Shown: positions 1 through 7,793, counted from the first letter of the stretch. The stretch is DNA of 22,752 bases from Coprococcus sp. (GCA_016297325.1 JAEDGW010000034.1:1-22752); one strand, 5' to 3'. Translations and numbers: made by a program. The notes: a model not told the origin generated them from the letters alone.

Positions 1-4
1 ACAT

Positions 5-43
5 ATCATAAGGAGGACCCGCTTGCGGGAGATCCCTTATGAT
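5..43. other. Interrupted inverted repeat (hairpin) at window start
   Basis: The outer arms ATCATAAGG (5-13) and CCTTATGAT (35-43) are exact complements. An inner perfect pair, CCCGC (18-22) and GCGGG (25-29), has a two-base loop. Short unpaired stretches (AGGA on the left, AGATC on the right) separate the two stems. No T-tract follows, so it is not a standalone intrinsic terminator. It could be the 3' end of an upstream transcript, a processing signal or part of a larger structured leader that begins outside the window. Pairing is seen directly; function is unknown. Confidence 0.5.
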
Positions 44-51
44 GTACGCAG

Positions 52-117
52 ACGCATATACAGCAGATGTTTGACAGATGATGTATCTTCAGGATCCGCT
101 GTGTATGCGCCTTTTTG
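52..117 (+). terminator. Rho-independent terminator of an upstream transcript
   Basis: The left arm at 52-64 (cgcatatacagc core) pairs with the right arm at 98-110 (gctgtgtatgcg core). The stem has one T-G wobble, a ~33-nt loop that can itself fold, and is followed by five T (112-116). It probably ends the gene to the left of the window. The long loop makes it a less tidy terminator than the others here. Confidence 0.55.
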
Positions 118-129
118 ATTTCTTTAACC

Positions 130-157
130 TTGACAGTGAAGCACAATATGAGATAAT
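130..157 (+). promoter_or_regulatory. Sigma-A-type promoter for the GNAT/signal peptidase gene
   Basis: TTGACA (130-135) and GATAAT (152-157) are separated by 16 nt. The expected transcription start near 164 gives a short 5' leader of about 35 nt before the ATG at 199. It lies just after the terminator ending at 117, so it fits as the start of the transcription unit that runs through the PHP and symporter genes. Confidence 0.65.
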
Positions 158-198
158 GTTGTATGGGTATTGTGAATTGACAAGGAGTATTACTTATT

Positions 199-1254
199 AT
201 GAAGATTAAACAACCTAGATTAAAGGATCTTGATCAGATATGCAGGTTGGAGAGCGAGACATTTCCCGCAGCTGAAGCTGCCAGCAGAGAATCTCTGGAG
301 CGGAGACTTTTGACGCACAGGCATACTTTCTGGGTTATAAAGAAAGATGGAAGCATAGTTGCCGGGATAAATGGTATTACTACTAATGAGAAGAATCTCA
401 CGGATCATATGTATGAGAGTGAGGATCTATATGATGAAAAGGGCGACTGGCTCATGATATTTGGCGTGTCGACTCTTCCTGATTATCAGCATAGAGGATA
501 TGCTGCAAAGATCATGAGAGAGGTCATGCAGGAAGTTGTAAGGTCAAAGATGTCTGGAATTGTCCTCACATGTAAGCCGCATATGATTGATTTCTATAAA
601 CAGTTTGGTTTTGTGGATGAAGGTGTATGTGATTCCACTCACGGCGGAGAACAATGGCATCAGATGCGGCTGCTTTCCGGTGATATAGAGAGGAATTACA
701 GATCAGAGATCATAGATTTTGTGGTTACGGTATGTATAGCGGCAGTTCTTGCGTTTGTGCTTGGACACTTTATCGTGCTCAACTGCAATGTTCCTACGGG
801 ATCCATGCTTGAGACCATACAGCTTAATGATAATATTATAGGCAGCAGGCTTACATATAAGTTTTCAGATCCAAAGCGTGGAGATGTGGCCATATTCAAA
901 TGGCCGGATGATGAGTCACAGGTATATATAAAAAGGATAATTGGTCTTTCCGGTGAGACAGTTGAGATACGGGAGGGCAAAGTATATATCAATGGAAGTG
1001 ACACTCCTCTTCAGGAAGATTATCTGAGCGATTATGCTGAGGGTGATACAAGGTCATTTGGACCGTACAAGGTTCCTGATAATTGCTACTTTATGCTGGG
1101 AGATAACAGACCAGATTCTGCGGATGCGAGATTCTGGGATAATACATATGTTGAGCGCGACAAGATACTTGCAAAAGCGGAGTTCATATACTATCCGTTC
1201 TCGGATGCAAAATGGCTTGGAAGCGGAGCTGACTATGGAGACAGCGATAAATGA
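199..1254 (+). CDS. GNAT acetyltransferase / signal peptidase I fusion
   Basis: The 351-residue protein has two domains. Residues 1-165 are a GNAT N-acetyltransferase, with the acetyl-CoA loop in the QHRGYA segment (97-102) and a late DFYKQFGF stretch (131-138) typical of the fold. Residues 170-350 are a type I signal peptidase. A single membrane helix (about 172-195) is followed by the catalytic serine in PTGSM (S202), the catalytic lysine in YIKRIIG (K245) and the conserved GDNRPDSADAR box (301-311; the family usually has DSR where this has DAR). The peptidase cleaves signal peptides of exported proteins outside the membrane, whereas the GNAT part would face the cytoplasm. The start is supported by AAGGAG at 182-187. 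The frame is continuous with no stop or frameshift at the join. The acetyl acceptor is unknown. Peptidase residues are seen; the functional link between the halves is not. Confidence 0.88.
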   Translation: MKIKQPRLKDLDQICRLESETFPAAEAASRESLERRLLTHRHTFWVIKKDGSIVAGINGITTNEKNLTDHMYESEDLYDEKGDWLMIFGVSTLPDYQHRGYAAKIMREVMQEVVRSKMSGIVLTCKPHMIDFYKQFGFVDEGVCDSTHGGEQWHQMRLLSGDIERNYRSEIIDFVVTVCIAAVLAFVLGHFIVLNCNVPTGSMLETIQLNDNIIGSRLTYKFSDPKRGDVAIFKWPDDESQVYIKRIIGLSGETVEIREGKVYINGSDTPLQEDYLSDYAEGDTRSFGPYKVPDNCYFMLGDNRPDSADARFWDNTYVERDKILAKAEFIYYPFSDAKWLGSGADYGDSDK

Positions 1255-1312
1255 TGGCTTGTGATCTATATTTGATTTAATGGGCTGATGTTCAAGTAAG
1301 GAGATGGAAGCA

Positions 1313-2125
1313 ATGAAAGAAGTCAGATTTGACATGCATTGTCATACGGCAGAGGGATCGCCGGATGCAAAGGTAGGAATACTTGAATATGTGGAGCTGC
1401 TTAAACAGCGTGGATTTCATGGAATGCTGGTGACGGATCATGATTCATATTCTGGATATAAAGCTTATGTGCAGAACAGGGACAAGGTTGAAGATTTCGT
1501 GGTTTTACGGGGAATCGAGTATGATACATTTGACTACGGACACTTTATCGTAGTTCTGCCATCGGGTACACCTGAGGAAGTGTATGATCTGTTTGAACAC
1601 AGGGGAATGGCTCTGCTTAGGGTCATCAGGGTTGTACATGCTTTTGGCGGAATACTGGGGCCGGCCCATCCTTATGGCGAGAAGTTTATGAGTTTCGGAA
1701 GTACAAGAAAGCTGGGAGTCATAGAGCACAAATTATATTCCCAGCATTTTGATTTCATAGAGGGTTATAACTGCTGTGAATCTGGCAAGAGAAACCGTAT
1801 GGCCAGAAGGCTTGCGGCAGTGTATGACATTCCACTTACAGGCGGAAGTGATGCACATAAGGCAAAATGTGTTGGACTTGCTGGAACGAAGCTTCCTGAC
1901 TATATTGATTCGGAGGATAAACTGATCCGTTATATGACGGGCGGGAATCATCCTGAGGTCGGTGGAAAGAGATATCCAAAGACACTTAAGGATCGTATAG
2001 GACCGGCGGGTAAGTTCCTGACATATGGCTTCTATTTTTACAATATATATGGGGCATTCAGAAATTATCCGGCAAGGTGCAGAGCATATCTGGCTGCTAT
2101 GGCAAAATTAAGAGAGAAACATTAG
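1313..2125 (+). CDS. PHP-domain metal-dependent phosphoesterase
   Basis: This 270-residue protein has the PHP metal-binding motifs in order: HCH (H9, H11), TDHD (D42, H43), IEYD (E69), PAHP (H119) and GGSDAH (D180, H182). PHP proteins of this size hydrolyse phosphoesters such as nucleoside 3',5'-bisphosphates or short oligonucleotides; the substrate here cannot be read from sequence. I chose the ATG at 1313 rather than the ATG at 1304, because AAGGAG at 1298-1303 would touch the earlier start but sits 9 nt before the later one. It lies 58 nt after the signal peptidase fusion and is probably co-transcribed with it. The C-terminal ~45 residues are basic and lie outside the PHP core. Confidence 0.85.
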   Translation: MKEVRFDMHCHTAEGSPDAKVGILEYVELLKQRGFHGMLVTDHDSYSGYKAYVQNRDKVEDFVVLRGIEYDTFDYGHFIVVLPSGTPEEVYDLFEHRGMALLRVIRVVHAFGGILGPAHPYGEKFMSFGSTRKLGVIEHKLYSQHFDFIEGYNCCESGKRNRMARRLAAVYDIPLTGGSDAHKAKCVGLAGTKLPDYIDSEDKLIRYMTGGNHPEVGGKRYPKTLKDRIGPAGKFLTYGFYFYNIYGAFRNYPARCRAYLAAMAKLREKH

Positions 2126-2158
2126 CAGACAATGAGACAGTGCTTTTAGAGGGGGAAT

Positions 2159-2215
2159 ATGGCAGACTCATATCTGCAGAAAATAAAGGTAAAAGGAAAG
2201 GGAGATCATGGATAA
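2159..2215 (+). CDS. Possible 18-codon leader ORF coupled to the symporter
   Basis: A purine-rich AGGGGG stretch precedes an ATG at 2159. The frame runs 18 codons and stops at 2213-2215, overlapping the symporter start at 2208. Such a stop/start overlap would allow translational coupling. The peptide is basic with no membrane segment, so it is not like the small MetS subunit known for some NSS transporters. It also contains the inverted repeat GCAGA...TCTGC. Ribosome site and overlap are seen; translation is a guess. Confidence 0.2.
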   Translation: MADSYLQKIKVKGKGDHG

Positions 2216-3629
2216 GAAGGAAAGAGGTAATTTTACTGGAACGCTGGGATTCGTCATGGCGGCAGCGGGAAGTGCAGTAGGTCTGGGAAATATATGGAGA
2301 TTCCCATATCTGGCAGCGAAGGATAATGGAGGAGTGTTTATACTTGTGTATATTATCCTTGCATTGACATTTGGATTTACACTGCTCACGACGGATATAG
2401 CGATAGGAAGAAAGACCCAACAGGGTCCGCTTACAGCATATGGACAGATACACAAAAAGTGGAAATGGCTGGGCGGCCTGGCGTGGATAGTACCGGTTAT
2501 CATTCTTCCATACTACTGTACCATCGGTGGATGGGTTCTGAAGTATATGACAGCATATTTTACGGGACAGACCGAGGCTGCAACAGGAGATGGCTACTTT
2601 ACAGGATTTATAACAGCACAGACAGCGCCAATCATATTTGCGCTGATATTCCTTACAATGACTGGTGTGGTTGTATTCGGTGGTGTGGAAAAGGGTATAG
2701 AGAAGTTCAGTAAAGTGCTCATGCCTATACTGGTTGTCCTCATCATCGGAATATCAATCTATTCACTTACTATCAAACATACCGCTGATGACGGTACTGT
2801 GAGAACAGGTCTGGATGGACTCAAGGTCTACATAATACCTAATTTCAATGGTATGACCTTCAGAGATATATTCATGGTAGTTATGGATGCTATGGGTCAG
2901 CTCTTCTTCTCGATAAGTGTTGCGATGGGAATCATGGTCGCATACGGATCATATGTTAAGAAGGACGTCAACCTTATGAAGTCCATCAACCAGATAGAGA
3001 TATTTGATACGGCGGTGGCTTTCCTTGCAGGTCTTATGATCGTTCCTGCGGTATATGTATTCTCTGGCACTGAGGGTATGTCAGCGGGACCTGGACTCAT
3101 GTTCATATCCCTGCCAAAGGTATTTAACGCTATGGGAACTGTCGGAACAGTGATCGGTGCAGCGTTCTTCATCATGGTTACATTTGCGGCGATTACATCT
3201 TCGGTATCTGTCATGGAGGCGATAGTTTCAGGTCTTATGGACAAGTTCCATCTGACCAGAAGAGTGAGTGCGGTCATAACTACGGTATATGCACTTGTGG
3301 GAATGCTGGTAGTATGCTTTGGTTACAATATCTGGTACTTTGAGCTCAAGCTGCCAAATGGTTCGACAGCGCAGATACTTGACGTGATGGATTACCTGAG
3401 CAACAACATTTTCATGCCGCTTGTGGCCATCCTCTCATGCATACTTATTGGATGGGTAGTGAAGCCTAAGACGGTCATAGATGAGGTTACAAGAAATGGT
3501 GAGAGGTTTGGCAGAAAGACACTCTATATCGTGATGGTGAAGGTTGTAGCACCTTTACTTCTTGCATTGCTTCTCCTTCAGTCATTTGGCGTGGACGTTA
3601 TACAGTTTGTTACGAATCTGTTCAAATAG
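2208..3629 (+). CDS. Sodium-dependent NSS (SNF/LeuT-family) transporter
   Basis: The 473-residue membrane protein carries the family signature in TM1, AGSAVGLGNIWRFPYL (about 20-35), where the unwound GLGN region binds sodium and substrate in LeuT. About eleven hydrophobic segments follow, ending with the helix near 447-466. The length and 11-TM layout match bacterial NSS members of the MhsT/TnaT size rather than 12-TM LeuT. It should import an amino acid or related amine with sodium; the substrate cannot be told. A GGGAG-type ribosome site lies just before the ATG. It follows the PHP gene by 82 nt with no terminator between, and a clear terminator follows it at 3716. Confidence 0.92.
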   Translation: MDKKERGNFTGTLGFVMAAAGSAVGLGNIWRFPYLAAKDNGGVFILVYIILALTFGFTLLTTDIAIGRKTQQGPLTAYGQIHKKWKWLGGLAWIVPVIILPYYCTIGGWVLKYMTAYFTGQTEAATGDGYFTGFITAQTAPIIFALIFLTMTGVVVFGGVEKGIEKFSKVLMPILVVLIIGISIYSLTIKHTADDGTVRTGLDGLKVYIIPNFNGMTFRDIFMVVMDAMGQLFFSISVAMGIMVAYGSYVKKDVNLMKSINQIEIFDTAVAFLAGLMIVPAVYVFSGTEGMSAGPGLMFISLPKVFNAMGTVGTVIGAAFFIMVTFAAITSSVSVMEAIVSGLMDKFHLTRRVSAVITTVYALVGMLVVCFGYNIWYFELKLPNGSTAQILDVMDYLSNNIFMPLVAILSCILIGWVVKPKTVIDEVTRNGERFGRKTLYIVMVKVVAPLLLALLLLQSFGVDVIQFVTNLFK

Positions 3630-3715
3630 TATCTGGTAGGCAAAAAATTGAGATATGTAAGAATTGTTGCACTGTGATGGTGTGGTATAGAAAGAAAATA
3701 TAGTTTATAATGTAG

Positions 3716-3753
3716 AGGCATTTGTCATGATAAATGATGAATGCCTTTATTTG
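3716..3753 (+). terminator. Intrinsic terminator after the symporter
   Basis: AGGCATT (3716-3722) pairs with AATGCCT (3740-3746), with imperfect pairing continuing inward around a short loop. A T-rich stretch (ttatttg) follows. It separates the first transcription unit from the dihydrouridine synthase gene. Confidence 0.65.
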
Positions 3754-3780
3754 TCATATGAGGGAATATCTATATATGAT
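3751..3780 (+). promoter_or_regulatory. Promoter for the dihydrouridine synthase gene
   Basis: TTGTCA (3751-3756) and TATGAT (3775-3780) are 18 nt apart, 27 nt upstream of the ATG at 3807. The -35 box lies inside the T-rich tail of the preceding terminator, a compact terminator-promoter arrangement. A good ribosome site (TAGGAG, 3793-3798) follows. Confidence 0.5.
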
Positions 3781-3806
3781 GATATGTTAAAATAGGAGAA
3801 CGATAT

Positions 3807-4859
3807 ATGGACAACAAAGACAGTTTGCTATATCTTGCCCCGATGGAGGGTATAACAGGATACATATACAGGAATGCACACCACAGATATTTTGGCGGCG
3901 TGGACAAATACTTTATGCCGTTCATTGCTCCGGCAAAGGGCAGACCGCTAAGAAACAGAGAACTCAGGGATGTACTGCCGGAAAATAACGAGGGGATAAA
4001 TGTGGTGCCACAGCTCCTTACTAACAGCGGTGAGGGATTTGTGAAGGCAGCAAAGTTCCTGAAGGAACTTGGATATAGTGAGGTGAATATCAATCTCGGA
4101 TGTCCATCAAAAACTGTGGTCACAAAGTATAAGGGCTCAGGTCTGCTGTACGACACGGAGAGACTTGATAACTTCCTGTATGAGGTATTTGACGCTGACG
4201 TGATGGATGTGTCTATAAAGACAAGAATTGGAAGAGACAGTTCTGCTGAGTTTGAGGATATCATAGAGATATATAAGAAGTATCCGATAAGTGAGCTGAT
4301 AATCCACCCGAGGATTCAGACTGATTTCTATAAAAATACGCCAAACATGGAAGTGTTTGCCGAAGGCGTGGCTGCTTATGGAATGCCTGATAGGGTGTGC
4401 TATAACGGAGATATAAACAGTGTGGCGGATTACGAGCGGTTCATCGTGGCTTACCCTGATATAAGGAAGGTTATGATAGGCAGAGGGATAATAGCTGATC
4501 CTTGGCTTGCGGAGCGGGTAAAAAGTGCGGTTGTTGATAGTAGGGAAACTGATGACAGCGATGATCTGAACGTGGCAGCAGAACGGAATGGGAACAGTGG
4601 ATATGTCGAATGTTCACCGCACATGGCATATGACTGGAACAGATTTTTTGCATTCCACGATGAACTTTACAGGAATTATTGTGAGTCGGATGTGGGCAGG
4701 GGCAACACGATGTTCAAGATGAAGGAGCTGTGGGCTTATTGGTCGAGGTTGTTTGATGATGTGGATGGAGCTGAGAGGGCTCTTAAGAAGATCCGTAAGA
4801 CGAGAGATAATGGTGAGTATGAGGCGGCGGTAAAATGGCTGGCAGCACTCTGCAGATAG
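3807..4859 (+). CDS. tRNA-dihydrouridine synthase (Dus family)
   Basis: This 350-residue flavoprotein reduces specific uridines in the tRNA D-loop using FMN and NADPH. Visible family marks are the N-terminal APMEGITG (11-18), the NLGCPSKTV segment with the likely catalytic cysteine C99, KGSGLL (about 110-115), the FMN-binding IHPR motif, YNGDI and MIGRGIIADPWL near the phosphate-binding end of the barrel. The C-terminal third contains a polar, low-complexity stretch (about 235-255) before the helical domain, which looks like an insertion relative to compact Dus proteins. Which uridine is modified cannot be read from sequence. The stop codon overlaps the ribosome site of the next gene, so the two are likely co-translated. 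Confidence 0.88.
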   Translation: MDNKDSLLYLAPMEGITGYIYRNAHHRYFGGVDKYFMPFIAPAKGRPLRNRELRDVLPENNEGINVVPQLLTNSGEGFVKAAKFLKELGYSEVNINLGCPSKTVVTKYKGSGLLYDTERLDNFLYEVFDADVMDVSIKTRIGRDSSAEFEDIIEIYKKYPISELIIHPRIQTDFYKNTPNMEVFAEGVAAYGMPDRVCYNGDINSVADYERFIVAYPDIRKVMIGRGIIADPWLAERVKSAVVDSRETDDSDDLNVAAERNGNSGYVECSPHMAYDWNRFFAFHDELYRNYCESDVGRGNTMFKMKELWAYWSRLFDDVDGAERALKKIRKTRDNGEYEAAVKWLAALCR

Positions 4860-4870
4860 GAGATGATATC

Positions 4871-5233
4871 ATGGGATGTCTTGGAAATTGTATATGGTTT
4901 TTGTGTGGCGGAATATTGAGCGGCCTTTCATGGGTGTTCAACGGAGTCCTGTGCTGTTTAACGATAATAGGAATCCCACTTGGGATGCAGTGCTTTAAAT
5001 TTGCGGGACTTGCATTCTTTCCATTTGGAAAAGAGATCGTGTATGGAGGCGGTGCTGGCTCGTTGATAGCGAATATCATATGGCTGCTCTGCTGTGGCAT
5101 ACCGATGGCGATCGAGAACGCATGTCTGGGGTTACTGTTTTGCATAACGGTAATCGGAATCCCATTTGGACTTCAGTTCTTTAAAATCGCAAAGCTTGCG
5201 CTCATGCCGTTTGGCGCTGAGGTTGTGGGATGA
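4871..5233 (+). CDS. YccF-type inner-membrane protein
   Basis: The 120-residue hydrophobic protein consists of two similar halves: TIIGIPLGMQCFKFAGLAF (31-49) followed by PFG, and TVIGIPFGLQFFKIAKLAL (93-111) followed by PFG. This repeated IGIP-G-Q-F-K-A-PFG pattern is the YccF domain. Two to four membrane segments are expected. No molecular function is established for the family. The ATG at 4871 is preferred over an in-frame ATG at 4835, because AGGAG at 4858-4862 is correctly placed for it and the protein then begins MGCLGN, as is usual for the family. It lies 11 nt after the Dus gene. Confidence 0.85.
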   Translation: MGCLGNCIWFLCGGILSGLSWVFNGVLCCLTIIGIPLGMQCFKFAGLAFFPFGKEIVYGGGAGSLIANIIWLLCCGIPMAIENACLGLLFCITVIGIPFGLQFFKIAKLALMPFGAEVVG

Positions 5234-5257
5234 TGGTGGAAATATATACAAATATAG

Positions 5258-5287
5258 TTGACAGAACTCAAATCCCTAGAATATAAT
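5258..5287 (+). promoter_or_regulatory. Consensus promoter of the aspS T-box transcript
   Basis: A perfect TTGACA (5258-5263) and a perfect TATAAT (5282-5287) are 18 nt apart, giving an expected start near 5294. A full-consensus promoter fits a transcript whose output is set downstream by attenuation rather than at initiation. Confidence 0.85.
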
Positions 5288-5293
5288 AATGTG

Positions 5294-5699
5294 GCGTCAG
5301 ATATGTGCTGACGTCATATATAAGGCAATGACGAAGAGAAGTAGCATAGATTATCGCCCACAGAGAGCCGGTGGTGGTGGAAGTCCGGCGGAGTGAATGT
5401 ATGTGAATAACACTTTACCAGCCGCAAGCCGAAAGACATAGCCCGGAAGAGGAAGCGTGTTACATGTCGAGTAGGGGAGCCGTAGCTGCACGATACGCAG
5501 AGAGGTCATGAGCAAGGTGACTGAGAGGGACTGGGATGCGATGCTTTGAATATACGAAGATCGTGTAACGGTAAATCAGGTGGTACCGCGGACATTAAAG
5601 CAGGCAAGTAACCGACAGGTAATTTGAGAGAGCTTATGTTCGTCCTGAATATTTGCATATGTATATGTGCATCTGATTCAGGATGAACATAAGCTTTTT
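5294..5699 (+). promoter_or_regulatory. T-box riboswitch leader controlling aspS
   Basis: The leader senses uncharged tRNA and switches between an antiterminator and a terminator. It contains the invariant T-box core TGGTACCGCG (5581-5590). It also has the upstream Stem I features of this family: the AATGACGAAGAGAAGTAG segment at the base (about 5326-5343), AGAGAG followed by a GGTGG-rich distal hairpin (about 5362-5388), and a strong terminator hairpin after the T-box core. GTCAT (5506-5510) can close Stem I with ATGAC near its start. The specifier codon is not certain. AAC (Asn) at 5409-5411 stands in the GTGAA-x-ACT context usual for a specifier, and GAC (Asp) occurs at 5435-5437. The family call is firm; the codon call is inference. 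Confidence 0.92.
5631..5699 (+). terminator. T-box regulatory terminator
   Basis: The arm 5631-5650 pairs with 5676-5695 over 20 bp, with a single G-T wobble, and is followed by TTTTT (5695-5699). It forms when charged tRNA is abundant and is displaced when uncharged tRNA stabilises the antiterminator built on the T-box core at 5581-5590. Confidence 0.9.
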
Positions 5700-5794
5700 C
5701 TATTTGCAAGAGAAATACTAGCAAGTGCGTAATCCTGAAAAAGCCAAAGTGGATATATAGCCACAGGCAAATAGTAAAGAAAAGGAGAGAACAG

Positions 5795-7546
5795 ATGACA
5801 ATCGAGAACATTTATCGTAACAGAACAATGAACGAGATCACTGAGGGCGATGTTGGAAAGACTCTGAAGGTTGCCGGATGGGTAGAGAATATCCGTGACC
5901 ACGGCGGAGTATCATTCATCGATCTTCGTGATATGTATGGCGTGCTCCAGGTAGTAATGAGAGACACATCACTTCTTGACGGAATAACAAAGGAGGATTG
6001 TGTATCCATCGAGGGTATCGTTGAGCACAGAGATGAGGAGACATACAACCCTAAGATCCCTACAGGTACTATCGAGCTTGAGGCAAAGACTGTAGAGATA
6101 CTGGGTAAGGTATATAAGCAGATTCCATTTGAGATCCAGACATCCAAGGAGACACGTGAGGATGTGAGACTCAAGTACAGATATCTTGACCTCAGAAACA
6201 AGAAGGTTAAGGACAACATGATCTTCAGAAGCCAGGTTATCAGCTACCTTCGTCAGAAGATGACTGAGATGGGATTCCTTGAGATCCAGACACCTATCCT
6301 TTGCGCATCATCACCTGAGGGCGCAAGAGATTACATCGTGCCATCAAGAAAGTTCAAGGGCAAGTTCTATGCACTTCCACAGGCACCACAGCAGTACAAG
6401 CAGCTCCTCATGGTATCAGGATTTGACAAGTATTTCCAGATAGCTCCTTGTTTCAGAGACGAGGATGCGAGAGCTGACCGTTCACCTGGAGAGTTCTACC
6501 AGCTCGACTTCGAGATGAGCTTTGCAACACAGGAGGACGTATTCAAGATAGGAGAGGAAGTCCTCTCAGCAACATTTGAAAAGTTTGCACCTGAGGGTTC
6601 AGTTGTCACACAGGCTCCATATCCGATCATCAGCTACAAGCAGGCTATGCTTGAGTTCGGTACAGATAAGCCTGACCTCAGAAACCCACTTAGAATAATA
6701 GATCTTACAGATTTCTTCCAGAGATGTACATTCAAGCCATTCCACGGCAAGACAGTACGTGCCATCAATGTACACAAGAAGCTTTCAAAGGGACAGCATG
6801 AGAAGATGCTCAAGTTTGCACAGAGCATCGGCATGGGTGGTCTTGGATATCTGGAGATACTTGAGGATATGTCATACAAGGGACCTATCGACAAGTTCAT
6901 TCCTGATGATATGAAGGGTGAGATCGCAGAGCTTGCAGATCTTCAGCCTGGAGATACTATCTTCTTTATCGCAGATGTGGAGGAACTTGCAGCGTCATTT
7001 GCAGGACAGATCAGAGTTGAGCTTGGCAACAGACTTGACCTCAACGAGAAGAACGCATTCCGTTTCTGCTATATAAATGACTTCCCAATGTACGAGTACG
7101 ACAAGGAGAGCAAGAAGATCATCTTCACTCACAATCCGTTCTCAATGCCACAGGGCGGACTTGAGGCGTTAAATGAGAAGGATCCACTTGATATCCTGGC
7201 TTACCAGTACGATATCGTCTGCAATGGTATCGAGCTTTCATCAGGTGCCGTAAGAAACCACGACATGAAGATCATGGTCAAGGCATTTGAGATCGCAGGA
7301 TATACAGAGGATGATCTGAAGGAGAAGTTCGGAGCACTCTACAACGCATTCCAGTTCGGAGCACCACCTCATGCAGGTATGGCTCCTGGTGTGGACAGAA
7401 TGATCATGCTTCTCAGAAACGAGGAGAATATCAGAGAGATCATCCCATTCCCAATGAATGGAAATGCACAGGATCTTATGTGTGGAGCACCTGGCGAGGT
7501 TACAGAGCAGCAGCTCCGTGAGGTTCACATTAAGGTTAGACAGTAA
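5795..7546 (+). CDS. aspS: Aspartyl-tRNA synthetase (bacterial type)
   Basis: This 583-residue class II synthetase attaches aspartate to tRNA. In order it shows an N-terminal OB-fold anticodon domain (about 1-105), catalytic motif 2 with FRDED (R221), the bacteria-specific GAD insertion in the middle (about 280-410), and motif 3 GVDRMIMLL with R535 near the C-terminus. Length is normal for bacterial AspRS. The anticodon domain reads RDHGG, with H36 at the position where the non-discriminating Pseudomonas enzyme also has His (H31). This hints that the enzyme may also aspartylate tRNA-Asn for later amidation by GatCAB. AAGGAG at 5782-5787 sets the start. Expression is controlled by the T-box leader. 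Codon choice is noticeably more biased than in neighbouring genes, as expected for a highly expressed gene. Confidence 0.97.
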   Translation: MTIENIYRNRTMNEITEGDVGKTLKVAGWVENIRDHGGVSFIDLRDMYGVLQVVMRDTSLLDGITKEDCVSIEGIVEHRDEETYNPKIPTGTIELEAKTVEILGKVYKQIPFEIQTSKETREDVRLKYRYLDLRNKKVKDNMIFRSQVISYLRQKMTEMGFLEIQTPILCASSPEGARDYIVPSRKFKGKFYALPQAPQQYKQLLMVSGFDKYFQIAPCFRDEDARADRSPGEFYQLDFEMSFATQEDVFKIGEEVLSATFEKFAPEGSVVTQAPYPIISYKQAMLEFGTDKPDLRNPLRIIDLTDFFQRCTFKPFHGKTVRAINVHKKLSKGQHEKMLKFAQSIGMGGLGYLEILEDMSYKGPIDKFIPDDMKGEIAELADLQPGDTIFFIADVEELAASFAGQIRVELGNRLDLNEKNAFRFCYINDFPMYEYDKESKKIIFTHNPFSMPQGGLEALNEKDPLDILAYQYDIVCNGIELSSGAVRNHDMKIMVKAFEIAGYTEDDLKEKFGALYNAFQFGAPPHAGMAPGVDRMIMLLRNEENIREIIPFPMNGNAQDLMCGAPGEVTEQQLREVHIKVRQ

Positions 7547-7561
7547 TTGAGATAGATGGAC

Positions 7562-7770
7562 GGCACTTGTGATTTTTAGACTTGAATATGAAAACATATA
7601 TATAAACACATTCAGCTACCCTCACTTCAGCTGGCTTACATCTGCGTGATGTTTCAGCCGCGATAAGGACGTTGCGGCTTACACATCAGCAGGTAAGCGC
7701 TGAAGATCGGTCGTTTTCATTATCGTATATATATATGTTTCATATTCTTCGTCAGAAAACTACAAGTGCC
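7562..7770 (+). ncRNA. ssrS: Probable 6S RNA
   Basis: A ~209-nt segment folds into one long rod. GGCACTTGT (7562-7570) pairs with ACAAGTGCC (7762-7770), and imperfect pairing continues through an AT-rich stem to about 7604 and 7725. A roughly 20+20-nt open bubble follows. An apical arm is then built from CTTCAGC/GCTGAAG, GCTTAC/GTAAGC, CTGC-TGATGT/ACATCAGCAG and AGCCGC/GCGGCT. Closing stem, large central bubble and long apical hairpin are the hallmarks of 6S RNA, which mimics an open promoter and sequesters sigma-A RNA polymerase. Position supports it: as I recall, B. subtilis bsrA also lies next to aspS. A T-rich stretch after the right arm favours the plus strand. Exact ends are not known. 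Confidence 0.8.
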
Positions 7771-7793
7771 TATTTTAGTATTAGGAGGCTTTT

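Noticed and set aside
4783..5145. Minus-strand ORF opposite the YccF gene
   Set aside because: It lies opposite the well-supported yccF-like gene, is rich in His/Pro/Ile with no recognisable domain, and has no own ribosome site.
7562..7770. MITE-like mobile element with ~45-bp terminal inverted repeats
   Set aside because: The outer arms do look like terminal repeats, but no target-site duplication flanks them, the interior also pairs along its length, and the central bubble and aspS neighbourhood fit 6S RNA better.
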